64,000 nt of DNA, taken from the NCBI GenBank assembly GCA_002205965.3, contig NADL03000160.1:106594-170593 (forward strand). The letters run 5' to 3'. Shown one piece after another: positions 32,451 to 44,310 of this stretch. The translations under genes were made by a program, and so were the position numbers. The notes beneath the pieces are model-generated. The model saw only the letters and a list, made by a program, of their open reading frames with translations, ran no database searches and was not told where the DNA came from. Origin of the DNA: Kappaphycus alvarezii (Eukaryota; Rhodophyta; Florideophyceae; Gigartinales; Solieriaceae). The first letter of the stretch is position 1, and each line of letters starts with the position of its first letter.

Positions 32451-35400
32451 TCATGACCTAAGCATCGTGCAGCCCTCCGAGCCTAGAGATTTATGCATAA
32501 ATAGATTGCGACCAAGAGGCTTGGTGAGTATATCGGGCATATCTGTAGAAGGTACGTGAAACAGTGAAACAATCTTTCGACTCACAGCATCTCGACAAAA
32601 TGATATGAATGTCAATGTGCTTATTTCGCCTGTTCACTCCTTCGTTACCCGCAAACGCTATTGTACCAGCATTATCAACCCGATTGTAACTGTGCTGTCT
32701 TTCGACTTTCCCAATGCGTCTGCAAGAAGGCACCTGAGCCAAGCTGCCTCTTTGCAAGCCTTACACAGTGCAATATACTCCGCTTCGCATGTGGATTTCG
32801 CAACGACCGTTGTCTCCTAGATGACCAACTAATAGCTCCCCCATACAGTTTGAAAACATATCCACTGGTGGACTTTCTCGAGTCCAAGCAACCACCCCAG
32901 TCTGCATCGCTGAAGCCCTCTAGAATTTCACTGGAGATTTCATCAGAAACTACACCTAGTGACAGCGTTCCTTTGATACATCTCAGAACTCTTTTGGCTG
33001 CTTGCCAGTGGTCCTCGCGAGGTTCTCACAGTGTTGGGACAGTTTTCCACCACATATGCAAGATCTGGACGTGACCCTACCATAAGAAAATTAAGCAGCC
33101 AATGATCTGTCGATATGGTACATCGCAATACGGGCTAGTTGACGTCTCAGGGTGTAATCCTTGTTCCATCGGAGTCCGCACGGATTGCAACTGCCATACC
33201 AAAACGTTTCAAAAATGGACTTGGCATACTCTGTCTGCGAGATACAGATCCGTCTAGGGACCCTCTTCTACTTATTTCAAGCCCAATGCACTTTTTGGCC
33301 TCGCCTAAATCTTCATCTCAAATCTCTTGTTCAGCTCACCTTTCATCCAGGTCACGGCTTTCAGGTCACTTCCCGCAAGAAGCAAGTCATCCACATATAG
33401 GGCAATCAGCATAACGCCTTTTTCTGAGTTTGTATATAGACAGGCGTCACTTCTCGTAGTCTGAAGCAAGCGTGTGAATAAGGAAATCGTCTATCTTTTT
33501 GTGCCATTGTCGACTCGCTTGCTTAAGACCATAGATAGCCTTGAGAAGTTTGCAAACATGATTGAACCTGGAAGAGTCAGCGATACCTTCAGGCTGCTCC
33601 AATAAATATCCTCTTCTAAGTCACCGTTCAGAAAGGCCGTGACCACGTCCATTTGATGAAGCTCTAATCGAAGTGGGCTACAATCGCCAAAAGCAATCGA
33701 ATCGTTGTAAATTTGATCACCGGCGCAAAAGTCTCTGAGTATATCAATCCCCTCAATTTGTTGAAAGCCCCGCACAACCAGGCGACCTTTTCCCTTTTGA
33801 GTCAACGTGCCGTTATCGTCCGGCATGTCCTTCACAGTAAATACCCAGCGCGAAGTTAGAAATATGGCACCTTCCGATCGTGGCACTAGTGCCCAGGTTC
33901 TGTTTTTGCGTTGGGACTCTAGCTCCTTATCAATCGCTTTCTGCCAGAAACTTTGGTTGTGGTCCATCCATCGCCTCTTTAAAGGAGTTTGGTATGTTGA
34001 TGTCGCCACAGGAAGGTGTGAATAAGCTGGTTCCCACCAGGCCTGTCACACACTGTCGGGTGGGCGTCGTGAACGAGTGGAGCGGCGAGGTTCCACATCG
34101 CCGGGACCAGCATCTTGCTCACAACTCACTTCTTCTGGTTGCAAAGTCTCATTAGTTGAGTCGGGCTTAATACCTTGACTTTGAAAGTTCTCAACCTCCG
34201 CCGGTGACCCTGTTTCAATGCCATGTTCATTATCACCATTAGATGTTTCAGACTCAATTTCGTCACTATTGCTCGCCCCTCTGGTCAACGTGCACGTCAT
34301 TATCATCGGAAAAATGTTCATCGTAGGAGCAGGCCCCTGGTCTCGACTCATCCGAACTGCACATCCCTGGAAATAACAATGCGATGTAAATTGTCATCCC
34401 AAATTTTGTAGGCCTTAGTTCCCGGCGGATACCCAACAAACATTCCCGTTGTTGCGCGGTCGTCAAGTTTACGCACCTCATTACCAGGCACCTTGTACCA
34501 GCATTGACATCCAAACACACGTAGGTGAGATACATCGGGCTTTTTCTTCATCCATAGGTGAAATGGAGTAACGAGACCACCCAAAGCTCTTGTCGTGACA
34601 CGATTGCGAACGTAAACTGCGTTATCAAGAGCTTCAGCCCAGAAAGCTTTCGGAACCTTCATATGGGACAGCATAGACCTGACGAGATCAATCAGGGTAC
34701 GATTGAGCCGTTCTGCCACACCATTCTGTTCAGGTGTGTATGCAGCGGTCGTTTGATGAACAGTTCCTTGTGACGATAGAAAGGATTGGAACTCTGAAGA
34801 AAGATACTCTCCTCCACGATCAGATCGAAGCACTTTCACGCGTTGACCAGTGTGTGTGAAGGCATATTGGGCAAACTTCTGATAAAAATGGAACGTTTCA
34901 TCTTTACTCTTCATCGGATAGACAACACTCCAGTTTGAGTGGTCATCGATAAAAGTGACAAAGTATCTAGCACCACCTACTGACTGTACTTGGAGTGGGC
35001 CGCAGACGTCCGAATGGACCAAGTCTAGCAAATGTTTGGCCCTGCCTCCAGAGCGCTGTTTAGGAATCACAGCACGAGTTGCTTTTCCTAACACACACGC
35101 ATCACATGTCACAGATTCACAGTCAGAAGATGAGCTAGCGTCTCTTGTTATATCTGAAGAGGAGATATGAAGTCCACTTACCACGTTCTTACGAGCCATG
35201 GACAATATTCCTTGAGTGTGAACGTGGGCCAATCTTTCATGCCATGTCTTCAAAGAGGCTTTGTGCGCCGAATGAACCTCGTTACATGTGTCAAGCACAT
35301 ACAGCTCTCCTCGACTTGTGGCAGTAGCCACGATGCAGTCACTCCTCTTCACAGTGCACTTGTCACGAACGAACTCAACGTCAAATCCATTATCGACCAT

Positions 35401-36528
35401 CTTACGTACAGAATTAGGGAAAAAGCAAAGCTTGGAACGTGCAGCACATTGGTGAGCTTGCATGACTTTTGAACTCCGCTCACTAAAAGCGTAATGGGGA
35501 CGGTCCCGACTCCAGCTACTACTGCACACGCTTTTGTTCCCATTTCTACGCGGCTGTTTGAGACCTCCCTGTAGTCGGAGAACAGTCTCTTGTCAAATGT
35601 CATGTGTGCGGAGCATCCAGAGTCGATAAGCCAAGTGTTTGAGGTTATGTTGATACCAGAGTTATCTACCTTGTTCATCAGACATATGTACTCGACTTCA
35701 TTAATTTCCAGATCTTCTTGCTCTTGAGCAATCATCGCAGTAGGCTTCTGTGACTGTCTACGTAGGAACCGGTCAGGTGGCGGTGGTCGCCTTCCGTTGA
35801 TGTCCTTTCCCCAGCAGCGGGCAGCGGAGTGTCCATTGTGACCACAGTTGGTGCATGTCAAAGTCGAAACACGCCTTGCCTCAGGGATGTGCCCAATAAG
35901 AGCAGACTTGGCGGATTCTGCCTTCTAGTAAGCTCATCGATGCACGTTGCTCCTCTTGGAGCAGGCGACTTTTTACATATTCTACTCCGAACGTGTTATC
36001 TTCGGATCCAAGAGCGTCAAGCGCTACAATGAGATTTTGAAACCTCTGCGGAAGACCATTGAGAACTGCCATAGCCATTTCCTTGTCATCAATGATGACT
36101 CCCATTGACTTTAAGCGAGCTGCTAGGTGTCGCACACGTCCTATGTATGGCAAAACTTTCTCATTGTCTAGCATGGTGACCGTGTAGAAGTCTCTCCGGG
36201 CCGCCAGCTTATTTAGTAATGTGTGGCGCTCAAAAACTTCCAAGATGGCGTCCCACATTTCTTTGGCTGTGACAGCATCTCTCACATGATCCAGGTGATC
36301 ATCGGACAGCGACAGGCCGATGATGGCCCGGGCCTTTCGATCCCCTTGCTTCCATGCCTTGTAAGTGGAAGATTGTTCATCTTCAGGAACGGTGCCATCA
36401 GTAATATACTGTTCCACATCGCGAAGGGCCAACAGGAGCTGAATCTTCTGTTTCCACACGTAGAAATTGGTATCCGTGAGCTTTTCGATCTTCATCGATC
36501 CTCCTCCTTGATCTTCTCCGCTACTCAT
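32451..36528 (-). pseudogene. Copia B1 gag-pol polyprotein (frameshifted)
   Basis: ATG at 36528 (MSSGEDQGGGSMKIEKLTD). Gag (35881-36528) has YVWKQKIQLLLALRD and MAVLNGLPQRFQNLIVALD. The zinc knuckle is CTNCGHNGHSAARC (about 35820-35861), and the protease active site WLIDSGCSAHMT sits near 35610-35640. Integrase (34348-35529) carries TWHERLAHVH, LDLVHSDVCGP, LRSDRGGEYLS and TPEQNGVAERLNRT. RT (33300-34009) shows KGRLVVRGFQQIEG and HQMDVVTAFLNGDLEEDIY; the YVDD region near 33390 is reached only by changing frame. RNase H (32491-33128) includes KSTSGYVFKL. A tail LTKPLGRNLFMHKS ends at 32451. Several 1-bp indels disable it. It is about 60% like family A by eye in Gag but distinct. Confidence 0.92.
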
Positions 36529-36688
36529 TGCAATATTCTAGAGGTGCTAATGTTCTGTTCGAAGATCCCAAGCCGGGGACCGATAGTCCCTTGTAGTGGC
36601 AAGCCCACCTCTATAAGAACACAGCACACGAAACTCTAGACTAAAGCAAAGGCCAAAGACGTCGCTTCAAACAAACAAATGGATCTCT

Positions 36689-37201
36689 TTAAATTCTCTG
36701 GGACAAAACTACTTTCAAGTGTTCCTTCCCGTTCTCGTGACGCTTGAGAACCTCGTGGGAATCGAACACTCTATCACAAGCAGTACACCTAGGGGTCTTT
36801 TTCTTGTTTTTCTCTCTAGTCCTATGACCCTTAGAATTGATGTGATCGTAGAATGTCTGTGCGCTATTGCAGCTAATATCACAGAGCTTGCAGTACCTCT
36901 TGTTCCTCGGCGGAACTCTTCGTTTAGCCTTTAGTTCCTTCTTGGCAACTCGATCGGCGAGGGCTTTAGCTTTCTTTGCCGAGAGGCGTTGAACTTTCTT
37001 TATTGGCTTATCCAGAGGTACTGACTTACGAGGGATCCTATACCTTTCCCTAGACGAGGGAAGCGCGAGCGTCTTCGGCGGCGGTCCTTCTGGTTCGAGT
37101 ACTTCGATCGATTCCACAACTGTCCTCCCCACAGATGGCAAAGTCCTAACTGTCGCAGCCCTGGGCACTCGGGGCACCAGGGCTAATTCCGAGTCTAGCA
37201 C
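36689..37201 (-). CDS. Copia B1 accessory ORF1, paired C2H2 zinc-finger protein
   Basis: An intact frame of about 170 codons lies between the 5' LTR and gag. It has an N-terminal Pro/Val-rich segment (PEGPPPKTLALPS) and a strongly basic middle (KKVQRLSAKKAKALADRVAKK), likely a nuclear or nucleic-acid-binding region. Two fingers follow with identical C-x2-C-x12-H-x5-H spacing: CKLCDI...DHINSKGH and CTACDR...RHENGKEH. The x5 spacing is that of U1-type/JAZ fingers, which often bind double-stranded RNA or RNA-DNA. It stops 160 bp before gag on the same strand. No ATG begins the open frame clearly; a candidate intron (GTAAGT donor at 37402, TACTGAC branch, AG near 37195) may join it to an upstream exon. 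The same ORF recurs in B2 and, diverged, in C. The role in the element is unknown. Confidence 0.7.
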   Translation of the reverse strand: MLDSELALVPRVPRAATVRTLPSVGRTVVESIEVLEPEGPPPKTLALPSSRERYRIPRKSVPLDKPIKKVQRLSAKKAKALADRVAKKELKAKRRVPPRNKRYCKLCDISCNSAQTFYDHINSKGHRTREKNKKKTPRCTACDRVFDSHEVLKRHENGKEHLKVVLSQRI

Positions 37202-37402
37202 AACCCCGCAAAAGCAGGCACAAAAGTGGAAGTGATCGTCAGTAACAGCTTTTGGGATTATGAGTCTTTAGACCAACCAAAAGGTGCAAAGAGAATCACT
37301 TCGATGTGCAAAGAAATGGAATTATTCAAATAGCTTAACGAGTAGACATAATCAAGAGACTGAGATAGACAAAAAACAATGCAGCAACACACGGCGACTT
37401 AC
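37195..37402 (-). other. Possible leader intron of copia B
   Basis: The minus strand reads CCCC|GTAAGT at 37402, TTACTGACG near 37235 and CTAG near 37195. The GTAAGT is also kept in B2 (near 61860). Consensus only, no transcript evidence. Confidence 0.3.
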
Positions 37403-37430
37403 GGGGTTCAGAGAAAGAGACGGCGTTGAA

Positions 37431-37444
37431 CTGGGCCCATAACC
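37431..37444 (-). promoter_or_regulatory. Primer-binding site of B1 (half-tRNA iMet type)
   Basis: CTGGGCCCATAACC on the + strand, so GGTTATGGGCCCAG in element sense, abutting the B1 5' LTR. Confidence 0.85.
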
Positions 37445-38704
37445 TAATGGGAATCGGAGAGGGTGAAGGACTTTGCTGGACGGATGAAGTTGCGGGCTTG
37501 GCTACCCAGAATTTACTCGGAACTCTAAAATCCTGGCCTTAAGTACAACCTACAACTACTTTCTAACTCACTGCGTCCACTAACAGAATCCCACAAACTG
37601 AGCCATTTGAGCGGATTTCAAGATCTTGGCCCGGTGATAACAGTCATTAGGGGCAAATTTGGAACTGCTTCCAAAGTTGACAAATTTGTGTAAATAGGTT
37701 GGCCCAATACACACATCAATACAGTACCTTATTTTGCAGACTTACCGGAAACGAATTCCCTTGTGCCAAAATAACGGACTCAATCCGTCATACGTAAATA
37801 GAATCACATAACTGATTTTGGATGCAGTCGGTCCAATCTTCATCATAATTACGAACCTCATACATATGATGAATCACATAACTGATTTTTGGATGCAGTA
37901 CAAATCATCATAACTAGAAACATACGTATGATGGAATCACATAACTGATTTTTGGATGCAGTTGTACAAACCAATATCATAACTAGAAACCACATACGTA
38001 TGATGGAATCACATAACTGATTTTTGGATGCAGTTGTACAAACCAATATCATAACTAGAAACCACATACGTATGATGGAATCACATAACTGATTTTTGGA
38101 TGCAGTTGTAAACCGTAATCATAACTAGAAACCTCATACATGATGAATCACATAACCGATTTTTGGATGCAGCTGGATAAAACCCGTAATCATAACTAGA
38201 AACCTCATCATAATATAAATCAAATACCTCTTTCTAGCAGTCATGACAGTATTGCCATAATTGATTCCTACTGTACAAACTCAGTACAGTAAGAGTACAG
38301 TACTTGGTATATTACGATGTACAGTGCGAAGTACAGTTCCTCATTTGGCACTAGTACAGTACGTGTACCACTGCACAAAAGGTTTTACTCTTAGCTGTAC
38401 CACGTGTACATCACATACACAACTATACACGTGTACATAGCTTCCTCAGCATATCTCTCATACAGTATACTCCTCATCCACTTATAGTACCCTACCCTAC
38501 GTAAAATCACCCCAAACAACATTTTGCCCTCTAAATCGCTGATCTCTCAAAATCGTATTCGTCCCTGGGGGATTTTCCGGAATGCCTTACGGCCACCCTT
38601 CATTCAACACGTGTGCATGTGTACACGTGGAACATGCCTCATGCCTCTTATGAGGTTTGGCACCGATGTGGGGTCATGTGATCGTCTTGCCAAATCAAAC
38701 AACA
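37445..38704 (-). repeat. Copia B1 5' LTR (1260 bp)
   Basis: It runs from TAATGGGAATCGG to AAACAACA. It contains six subrepeats with a 72-bp period (for example units starting 37931, 38003 and 38075), each with GGATGCAG and CATACGTATG, and TACAGTAC and CACGTGTAC motifs toward the U3 start. Flanks of the B1 element (left ACCAC, right GAGAC) do not match, so no target duplication is seen. Confidence 0.92.
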
Positions 38705-40399
38705 GAGACAAGTCGTGAAAGGCATCGACACCAATGTAAAGCAAAAGGTCGACACATGTGAGTCATGCATCTACGGTAAGAGTTGTCGTGCACCGATACC
38801 CAAAACAAGGGAAGGGGGGGCACGCTCTGCAAACGTCCTTGACCTTGTACACTCTGACGTTCATGGCCCGATGCAGGTACGATCACTTGGAGGTTCAAGG
38901 TACTTTGCTACATTCACTGATGACCATTCACGATACTGCAATGTGTACGCAATGAAGCACAAGTCAGAGACCTTTGCATGTTTTAAGAAGTGGCTCGCAA
39001 TGGTCGAACGTCAGACTGGGAACAAGCTCAAGGCCATCCGTACCGACAACGGTGGAGAGTACGTGTCCAAGGAATTTGAGGACTACTTGAGTGCACGCGG
39101 GATCTTGTATAACCGACGGTGCCGTATAACCCCCACCAGAATGGTGTCGCTGAACGACTAAACTGGACGCTTGTTGAACTTGTCCGCACCATGTTACACC
39201 ACGGCAAGATGGCGAAGCACTTCTGGGCAGAGGCATTATCGGTCGCTGTGCATGTCCGAAATCGTGTCACGACGAGAGGACTACCTAGCAATGTCACACC
39301 GTACGAGTTGTGGACAGGTCACAAGCCCGACATGAGTCATATGCGCGTATTTGGTACGAAATGTTGGTACACGATTCGCGATGGGAGCACGAAGAAACTC
39401 GATGCTCGTGCTCGTGAGGCTCGTCTGATTGGTTACGCCAAGGGGTCAAAAAGGGTGTAAGTTGTACGACGAAACACATAAGAAGGTAGTGGTGTCACGT
39501 GACGTTCGATTTGATGAAGAGGGTACATCGCGCAGTGATGACCATGTCGAGGTGCCTGTTGACGAAGACCGCTGTGAGAACTGAGTTCACTTTGATAATG
39601 CACAGCCACAGACATCACTGAACCCACGAACGTCACCGATGGTCCTACTGAAGGCGTCAATGATACTACTGATGATCCCAATGACGACAATGGTACTGTA
39701 GACAATGATGGGCATGGCGAATCGGAGACGTCAAATAACTCGCAACAACAACCTCAGGCCACTCGCTGGTCAGGTCGTAAGCGTCAGCCACCAAAGGAAT
39801 GGTGGAGGACTACTGCGCTCATGTCACCAGCGTGTCCGCCGGACCCAACGACTTATCATCAGGCCATGTCCAGCACATAACGACGAGTGGCGCGCTGCCA
39901 TGCAGAAGGAATATGACGCACTCTTGGAGTACAAGACCTGGGATGTTCGTGCCTCGTCCGTCCGACCACAACGTTGTTTCGTCCAAGTGGGTGTTTTTGA
40001 CCAAGGACAAACCTCAACCGAACGGTGAGATTAAAAAACAGCGCAAGGCGAGACTAGTGGCACGTGGATTCTCACAGGTCGATGGCGTCGACTACACCGA
40101 GACATATGCACCTGTGGTGAAGTTTACTTCGTCCGGATCATCTTGGCACTTGTGACATTCTTTGCATTGTTCTGCACCAAATGGATGTCGACTCCGCATT
40201 CCTAAACGGTGACCTCGAAGGAAGTGTACCTCGAGCAGCCAGAAGGGTTTAAACGCAAGGGCAAGGAACATTGGGTATGTCGACTTTGGAAGGCCATATA
40301 CGGTTTGAAAACAAGCATCATGTCGATGGCACAAGAAGATTGACGAGTTCCTAACGAGGGAGCTTCGCATGAGTCGTAACGAAGCGGACGAATGTGTGA
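38705..40399 (+). pseudogene. Copia family D fragment: integrase to RT (broken)
   Basis: It begins abruptly at the B1 LTR with VKGIDTNVKQKVDTCESCIYGK, the Cys half of the integrase zinc site. Then come VLDLVHSDVHGP, IRTDNGGEYVS and, after a frame change, NPHQNGVAERLNWTL, the DDE set. A linker with ATRWSGRKRQPPKEWW precedes RT: KARLVARGFSQVDGVDYTETYAPVV, a frame-broken QMDVDSAFLNGDL, and YLEQPEGFK. It is cut off near 40399 before the YVDD motif by a family A LTR fragment. Frame breaks near 39140, 39465, 39880 and 40145. Clearly a different family from A, B and C. Confidence 0.85.
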
Positions 40400-40731
40400 A
40401 CCAACCATAACATGCCAAGTGTCAGAATGCTCCACAATGATCAGCTCAGACATCACCACTTGGAGTGATGTGAGTGGTATGGAGGCGTATCTAGCAGCCA
40501 ATCAGAGGGCAGAATACCAAGTGGTTTGAAAAAAGGTAAAATGCGCCGTGATTTTGAGTTGCCCGAAAATGAGCTTTCGTCCCAGGCAATTTTCGATTTG
40601 GCCATTTTACACGTGTAGTAGGTGTACACACAGAAGAAGGGTGCAACTCGCTTTTTCATGCTACAATGTACACGTGTCTAGGTGGCAACTAAAAACCATG
40701 GGATCGCATGCATTCTATCCCTTTTTCAACA
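40400..40731 (-). repeat. Family A LTR fragment, first 332 bp, reverse
   Basis: It matches the U3 start of the A LTR, with TTTTTCAACA at its right end. It separates two pieces of copia D that point in opposite directions. Confidence 0.88.
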
Positions 40732-41282
40732 GTAGGATGGTTGTGAACCTTCGTGACGATACAAGTGCCACCTTCAAATGCGATCTTCATGCCTGCACGT
40801 TCCATCGTCGAAACCGAAATCAGATGACAGGCGAGGTCCGGTACCCACAACACATTCTTCAAATGGCGCACAGCACACTTACCGTTCACATTCATACGTA
40901 GGATGACCGAGCCACGACCGCAAGTAGTCACACTCGAGTCATCACCCATGCCAACATAGAAAGCGGCAGTTCCTTCGAAGTCTTGAAACAACGACTTGTC
41001 AAAGGTCTGCGATGTAGCACCAGAATCGACATGCAAGGTCATTGAACTAGCCTGTGATACTTTCTGCGAGGATACCATGAGATACACAAAGTCACCAGAG
41101 TCACTAGTATCACCATCGCTGTCATCTTTGTTGTTGGCATTACCGACGACGGCCTTCGACTTGTTGGCCTTTTCTTTCTCGTCGCTCTGTTTCTTCCAAC
41201 AAAATCTCTCGGTGTGACCATCCTTACCGCAGTAGTCGCAATGGCGATTCCTGCGCGACTGTCGGGACTGACGGCCCATCAA
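40732..41282 (-). pseudogene. Copia family D fragment: zinc knuckle and protease, reverse
   Basis: An open frame of about 180 codons on the minus strand: basic start (RQSRQSRRNRH), zinc knuckle CDYCGKDGHTERFC, an acidic Ser/Asp linker, then protease with active site LHVDSGATSQTFDKSLF and the flap-like region GMGDDSSVTTCGRGSVIL. It ends at an A LTR junction inside the protease. The ATG at 41282 is probably an internal Met, because most of Gag is missing between it and the LTR. Confidence 0.85.
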
Positions 41283-41309
41283 TGCAGAGTCCGTCTTGCT
41301 TGACCCCGC

Positions 41310-41528
41310 TGATGGACAAGGAGAAGGGAGAGAGCGCGAGCGGACAGAAAAGAGCGAGAAGAGGGAGAGAGAGCGAGTGGAGAGAGAGAGAGAGCAAGAG
41401 GAGAGAGGGAGTGAGTGAACAAGGAGAAGAGTTGAGAGAAGGGAAAGTGGTGAGAGACTTTACTTCGACCAAGAGTGGGCTGAGACCATGGCTTATATAG
41501 ACTTCAGGGCGAGTCGCTTGATGCTTCG
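41310..41528 (-). repeat. Copia D LTR fragment (promoter-proximal part)
   Basis: Reverse of an LTR ending CCATCA, with CTATATAAGC (TATA box, 41492-41500) and a long C/T-rich run, the same layout as the C LTR. It is cut by the A3 5' LTR at 41528. Between 41283 and 41309 a short Gag-derived stretch joins it to the zinc-knuckle piece, so most of gag is deleted. Confidence 0.65.
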
Positions 41529-42770
41529 TGTTGAAAAAGGGATAGAATGCATGCGATCCATGGTTTTTAGTTGCACCTGGACACGTGTACACTTGTAGCA
41601 TGAAAAAGCGAGTTGCACCCTTCTTCTGTGTGTACACCTACTCCACGTGTAAAATGGGCCAAATCGAAAGTGCCTGGGACGAAAGCTCATTTTCGGGCAA
41701 CTCAAAATCACGGCGCATTTTGCCATTTTTTCAAACCACTTGGTATTCTGCCCTCCCGATTGGCTGCTAGATACGCCTCCATACCACTCACATCGCTCCA
41801 AGTGGCGATGTCTGAGCTGATCATTGTGGAGCACTCTGGCACTTGGCATGTTATGGTTGGTTGATGGTTTGTCTCTATTCTAGGCTCAAAGTACTGTACC
41901 CAATGTGTCATACGTGTACTGTCTCCTATGTGGCATACGTGTACTGTCTCCTCTTGTCGTACGTGTTACAGTATTATAGGTGTCGTACGTGTACAAGTAA
42001 ACTTTGTTTTCTATATTCATCCTATAGTTGCCTGGACTGGCTGCATACAGTTTACACTATACTCATTATTACTGGCTGCATACAAATCACTCTTGCACAA
42101 GTATGCAGCCAAAGTATGTTGATGCAGCCAGTGTTGCTTTTACAGTATTGCACGTATAGCACGTAAGACTTAATTCACGTTGAACGCCTGCATGAGATTT
42201 ACGTACTGTTACAAACAACGTGAGACAAGCCCGCCGAAAATTGTTTTCTACTTTTATGATATTTTAAGTTCCGCCTTAAGTTCCCGCCTTTGGGTTCTGT
42301 TACAGGCCGAGAGATTACAGTTGCGTTGGCGGGTCACGTTAAGGCATAATTCATGAGTTGACTGTTTTAGTGTACGTTTACGTAACAGAACATGCATGGC
42401 TAGCATGCACCAATGTTACTTACGTTTTTAATATCGGTAATTATGAATTTCCCGCGCATGCAAATCAGGGATTCTGAGGCATCTCGGCTTGGGAGGCTAT
42501 AGGATCAACAAAGATAGTACTGCAAATGTAGATTTTGCTACTTTCATTTTGCTGTCACGAAGCCGAAGTGAGTACCGGCAAACAGTATATAGTTGTAGTC
42601 TAATAGCTCACCCAAGTAAAGAAGAGGCACGACTTGCCTTTGATTTCAACACCAACCTCACCCTTGCCGTTCTATCTCCTTTCTGTTTCTTTTATCCAAT
42701 CTACACTCTTTCCCTACTTCCCTTTTCATTCTCTCTCCTCATCCCTCATCATCCCCTGTTCATTTCATCA
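41529..42770 (+). repeat. Copia A3 5' LTR (1242 bp)
   Basis: TGTTGAAAAAGGG to TTTCATCA, the same length as the A3 3' LTR. Confidence 0.93.
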
Positions 42771-42784
42771 GGTTATGGGCCCAG
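42771..42784 (+). promoter_or_regulatory. Primer-binding site of A3
   Basis: GGTTATGGGCCCAG directly after the LTR, as in A1. Confidence 0.85.
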
Positions 42785-44310
42785 TCCACGCTACCGCTCT
42801 TTCCGCTTGATCCGTCCCTCAACCGTTGACGTTGACCGTTGAGGTAATTGCTTTCTCTGTGTTGTTGGTGCTGTTGGTGTTGTCATTTGTGCTTTGTGGT
42901 GATTGTTGTTGGGTTCTTGTCTTTGTAGGACCCATTTGTGATTGTTAAGCACTCTGTGTGTGGATCCTGAGTGATTTTGTGGATCTAATTGTGTGTTGTT
43001 GGAAGCTTTTGTTGATACGAACCAACTTTAAGGTTGTCAAGCACTCTGTGTGTGGATCCTGAGTGTTTGTGGTTACCATTGGTGTTTGAATCAGAGCAAT
43101 CGTTGTTTGTGCTCTACTACTGTTGAGGACCTATTTTGTGTTGTCAAGCACTCTGTGTGAGGATCCTGAGTGTTTTGTGTGTCATTGCTCTGGTCATTGT
43201 TTGTTCGTTTGGTTTTTTTTGTCTCTTTTGTGGTGTCGTGGTCATTCGGCAATCTGTCAGCTCGAGTTTTGTTTGGAAATATTGGCCTAGTCGTTTGAGG
43301 AGGAATCTAGGCCTGGTTGTTGATACCCCTTGCACTCTTGGAAAGCCTTCACGGCAACCGAAAAGAAGAAGAAAGAGAGTGCCGGGGGTCCGCCCAAGTT
43401 TGTCCGATTCTTTTGCCGAATCGTGGTCTTGGCAATCGGTTTTGTAATCCTCTCACCGGCACTCTTTGAGAACAGTGCCTTTTGTAACGCAAGTTGGACG
43501 GACCGTACCATACAAACCCACGCGGTTGATGACGCGAGTTATCAAAGTCGTAAGACTGAACCCGATTCCCGGTGGGAATCACTTTGTACCAGCGAGTCGG
43601 TCCGTTGCAGTGGCCCTTTTGCGCGCCGGCGGGACAGAGACGCTCCTCGCTTGAACGACCGATACGTACGCGAAACACCATCGCCCGTGGTCGGAGAGGG
43701 AACGACTGTCTTCTAATTCCTTACTCTGGTAGCATACCGGTACTAGTTCCTGCACTTGTACTTTGGTACCTGCTGGCTATACTTCGTTGAGGTGTAGATA
43801 CGTGCTGTGCACGGAAGGACGATCTCATTGGTGACCTTGAGTGCTTTCACACGAGTACGACGGAACAGCAACACAGTCCGGAAGGAAACGCGCCTGAGTT
43901 AGTACGGAAAGACTGTGATTGTGGTAAGACGCCCTTGCTGCGGGACCTTTCGGGGTAGTGGCTGAAAATTCCTGGCCGTCTACAGGTAAAGTCGTTGTGC
44001 TTACTCGTGGCACACGGATTGCGCTCAAAGTTGAAAGACCAGCACTGGCCGATATACGGTAGCGCCCTAAGGCACAAATAAAGAGGTGGTAAAGAGGTAA
44101 AGAGGAGGAAAACTAAAGAGGGAAAGAGTTGGAAATTTAACACCACGTGCTTTTGAGTAAACGCTGCAAACTTCTTATAGGGAAAGACTTGCCGTGACAA
44201 GCGACTATCGGTCGCCGGCTTGGGATACCCGAGCAGAGGACTTTGCATACTCACTGCATACGTGGTAATAGAGGTTTCAGATACAAAGGGTCTTGGATAA
44301 AAACGTAGTC
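42785..44310 (+). other. Copia A3 leader
   Basis: About 1.5 kb, colinear with the A1 leader. It has three repeats of GTGTGTGGATCCTGAGTG or close variants. The GCGA hairpin is at 43526-43545, where one stem base pair is changed to a G-T wobble, and GATTCCCGGTGGGAATC is retained. A 128-codon frame (43330-43716) is not conserved in A1 or A4. Confidence 0.6.
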
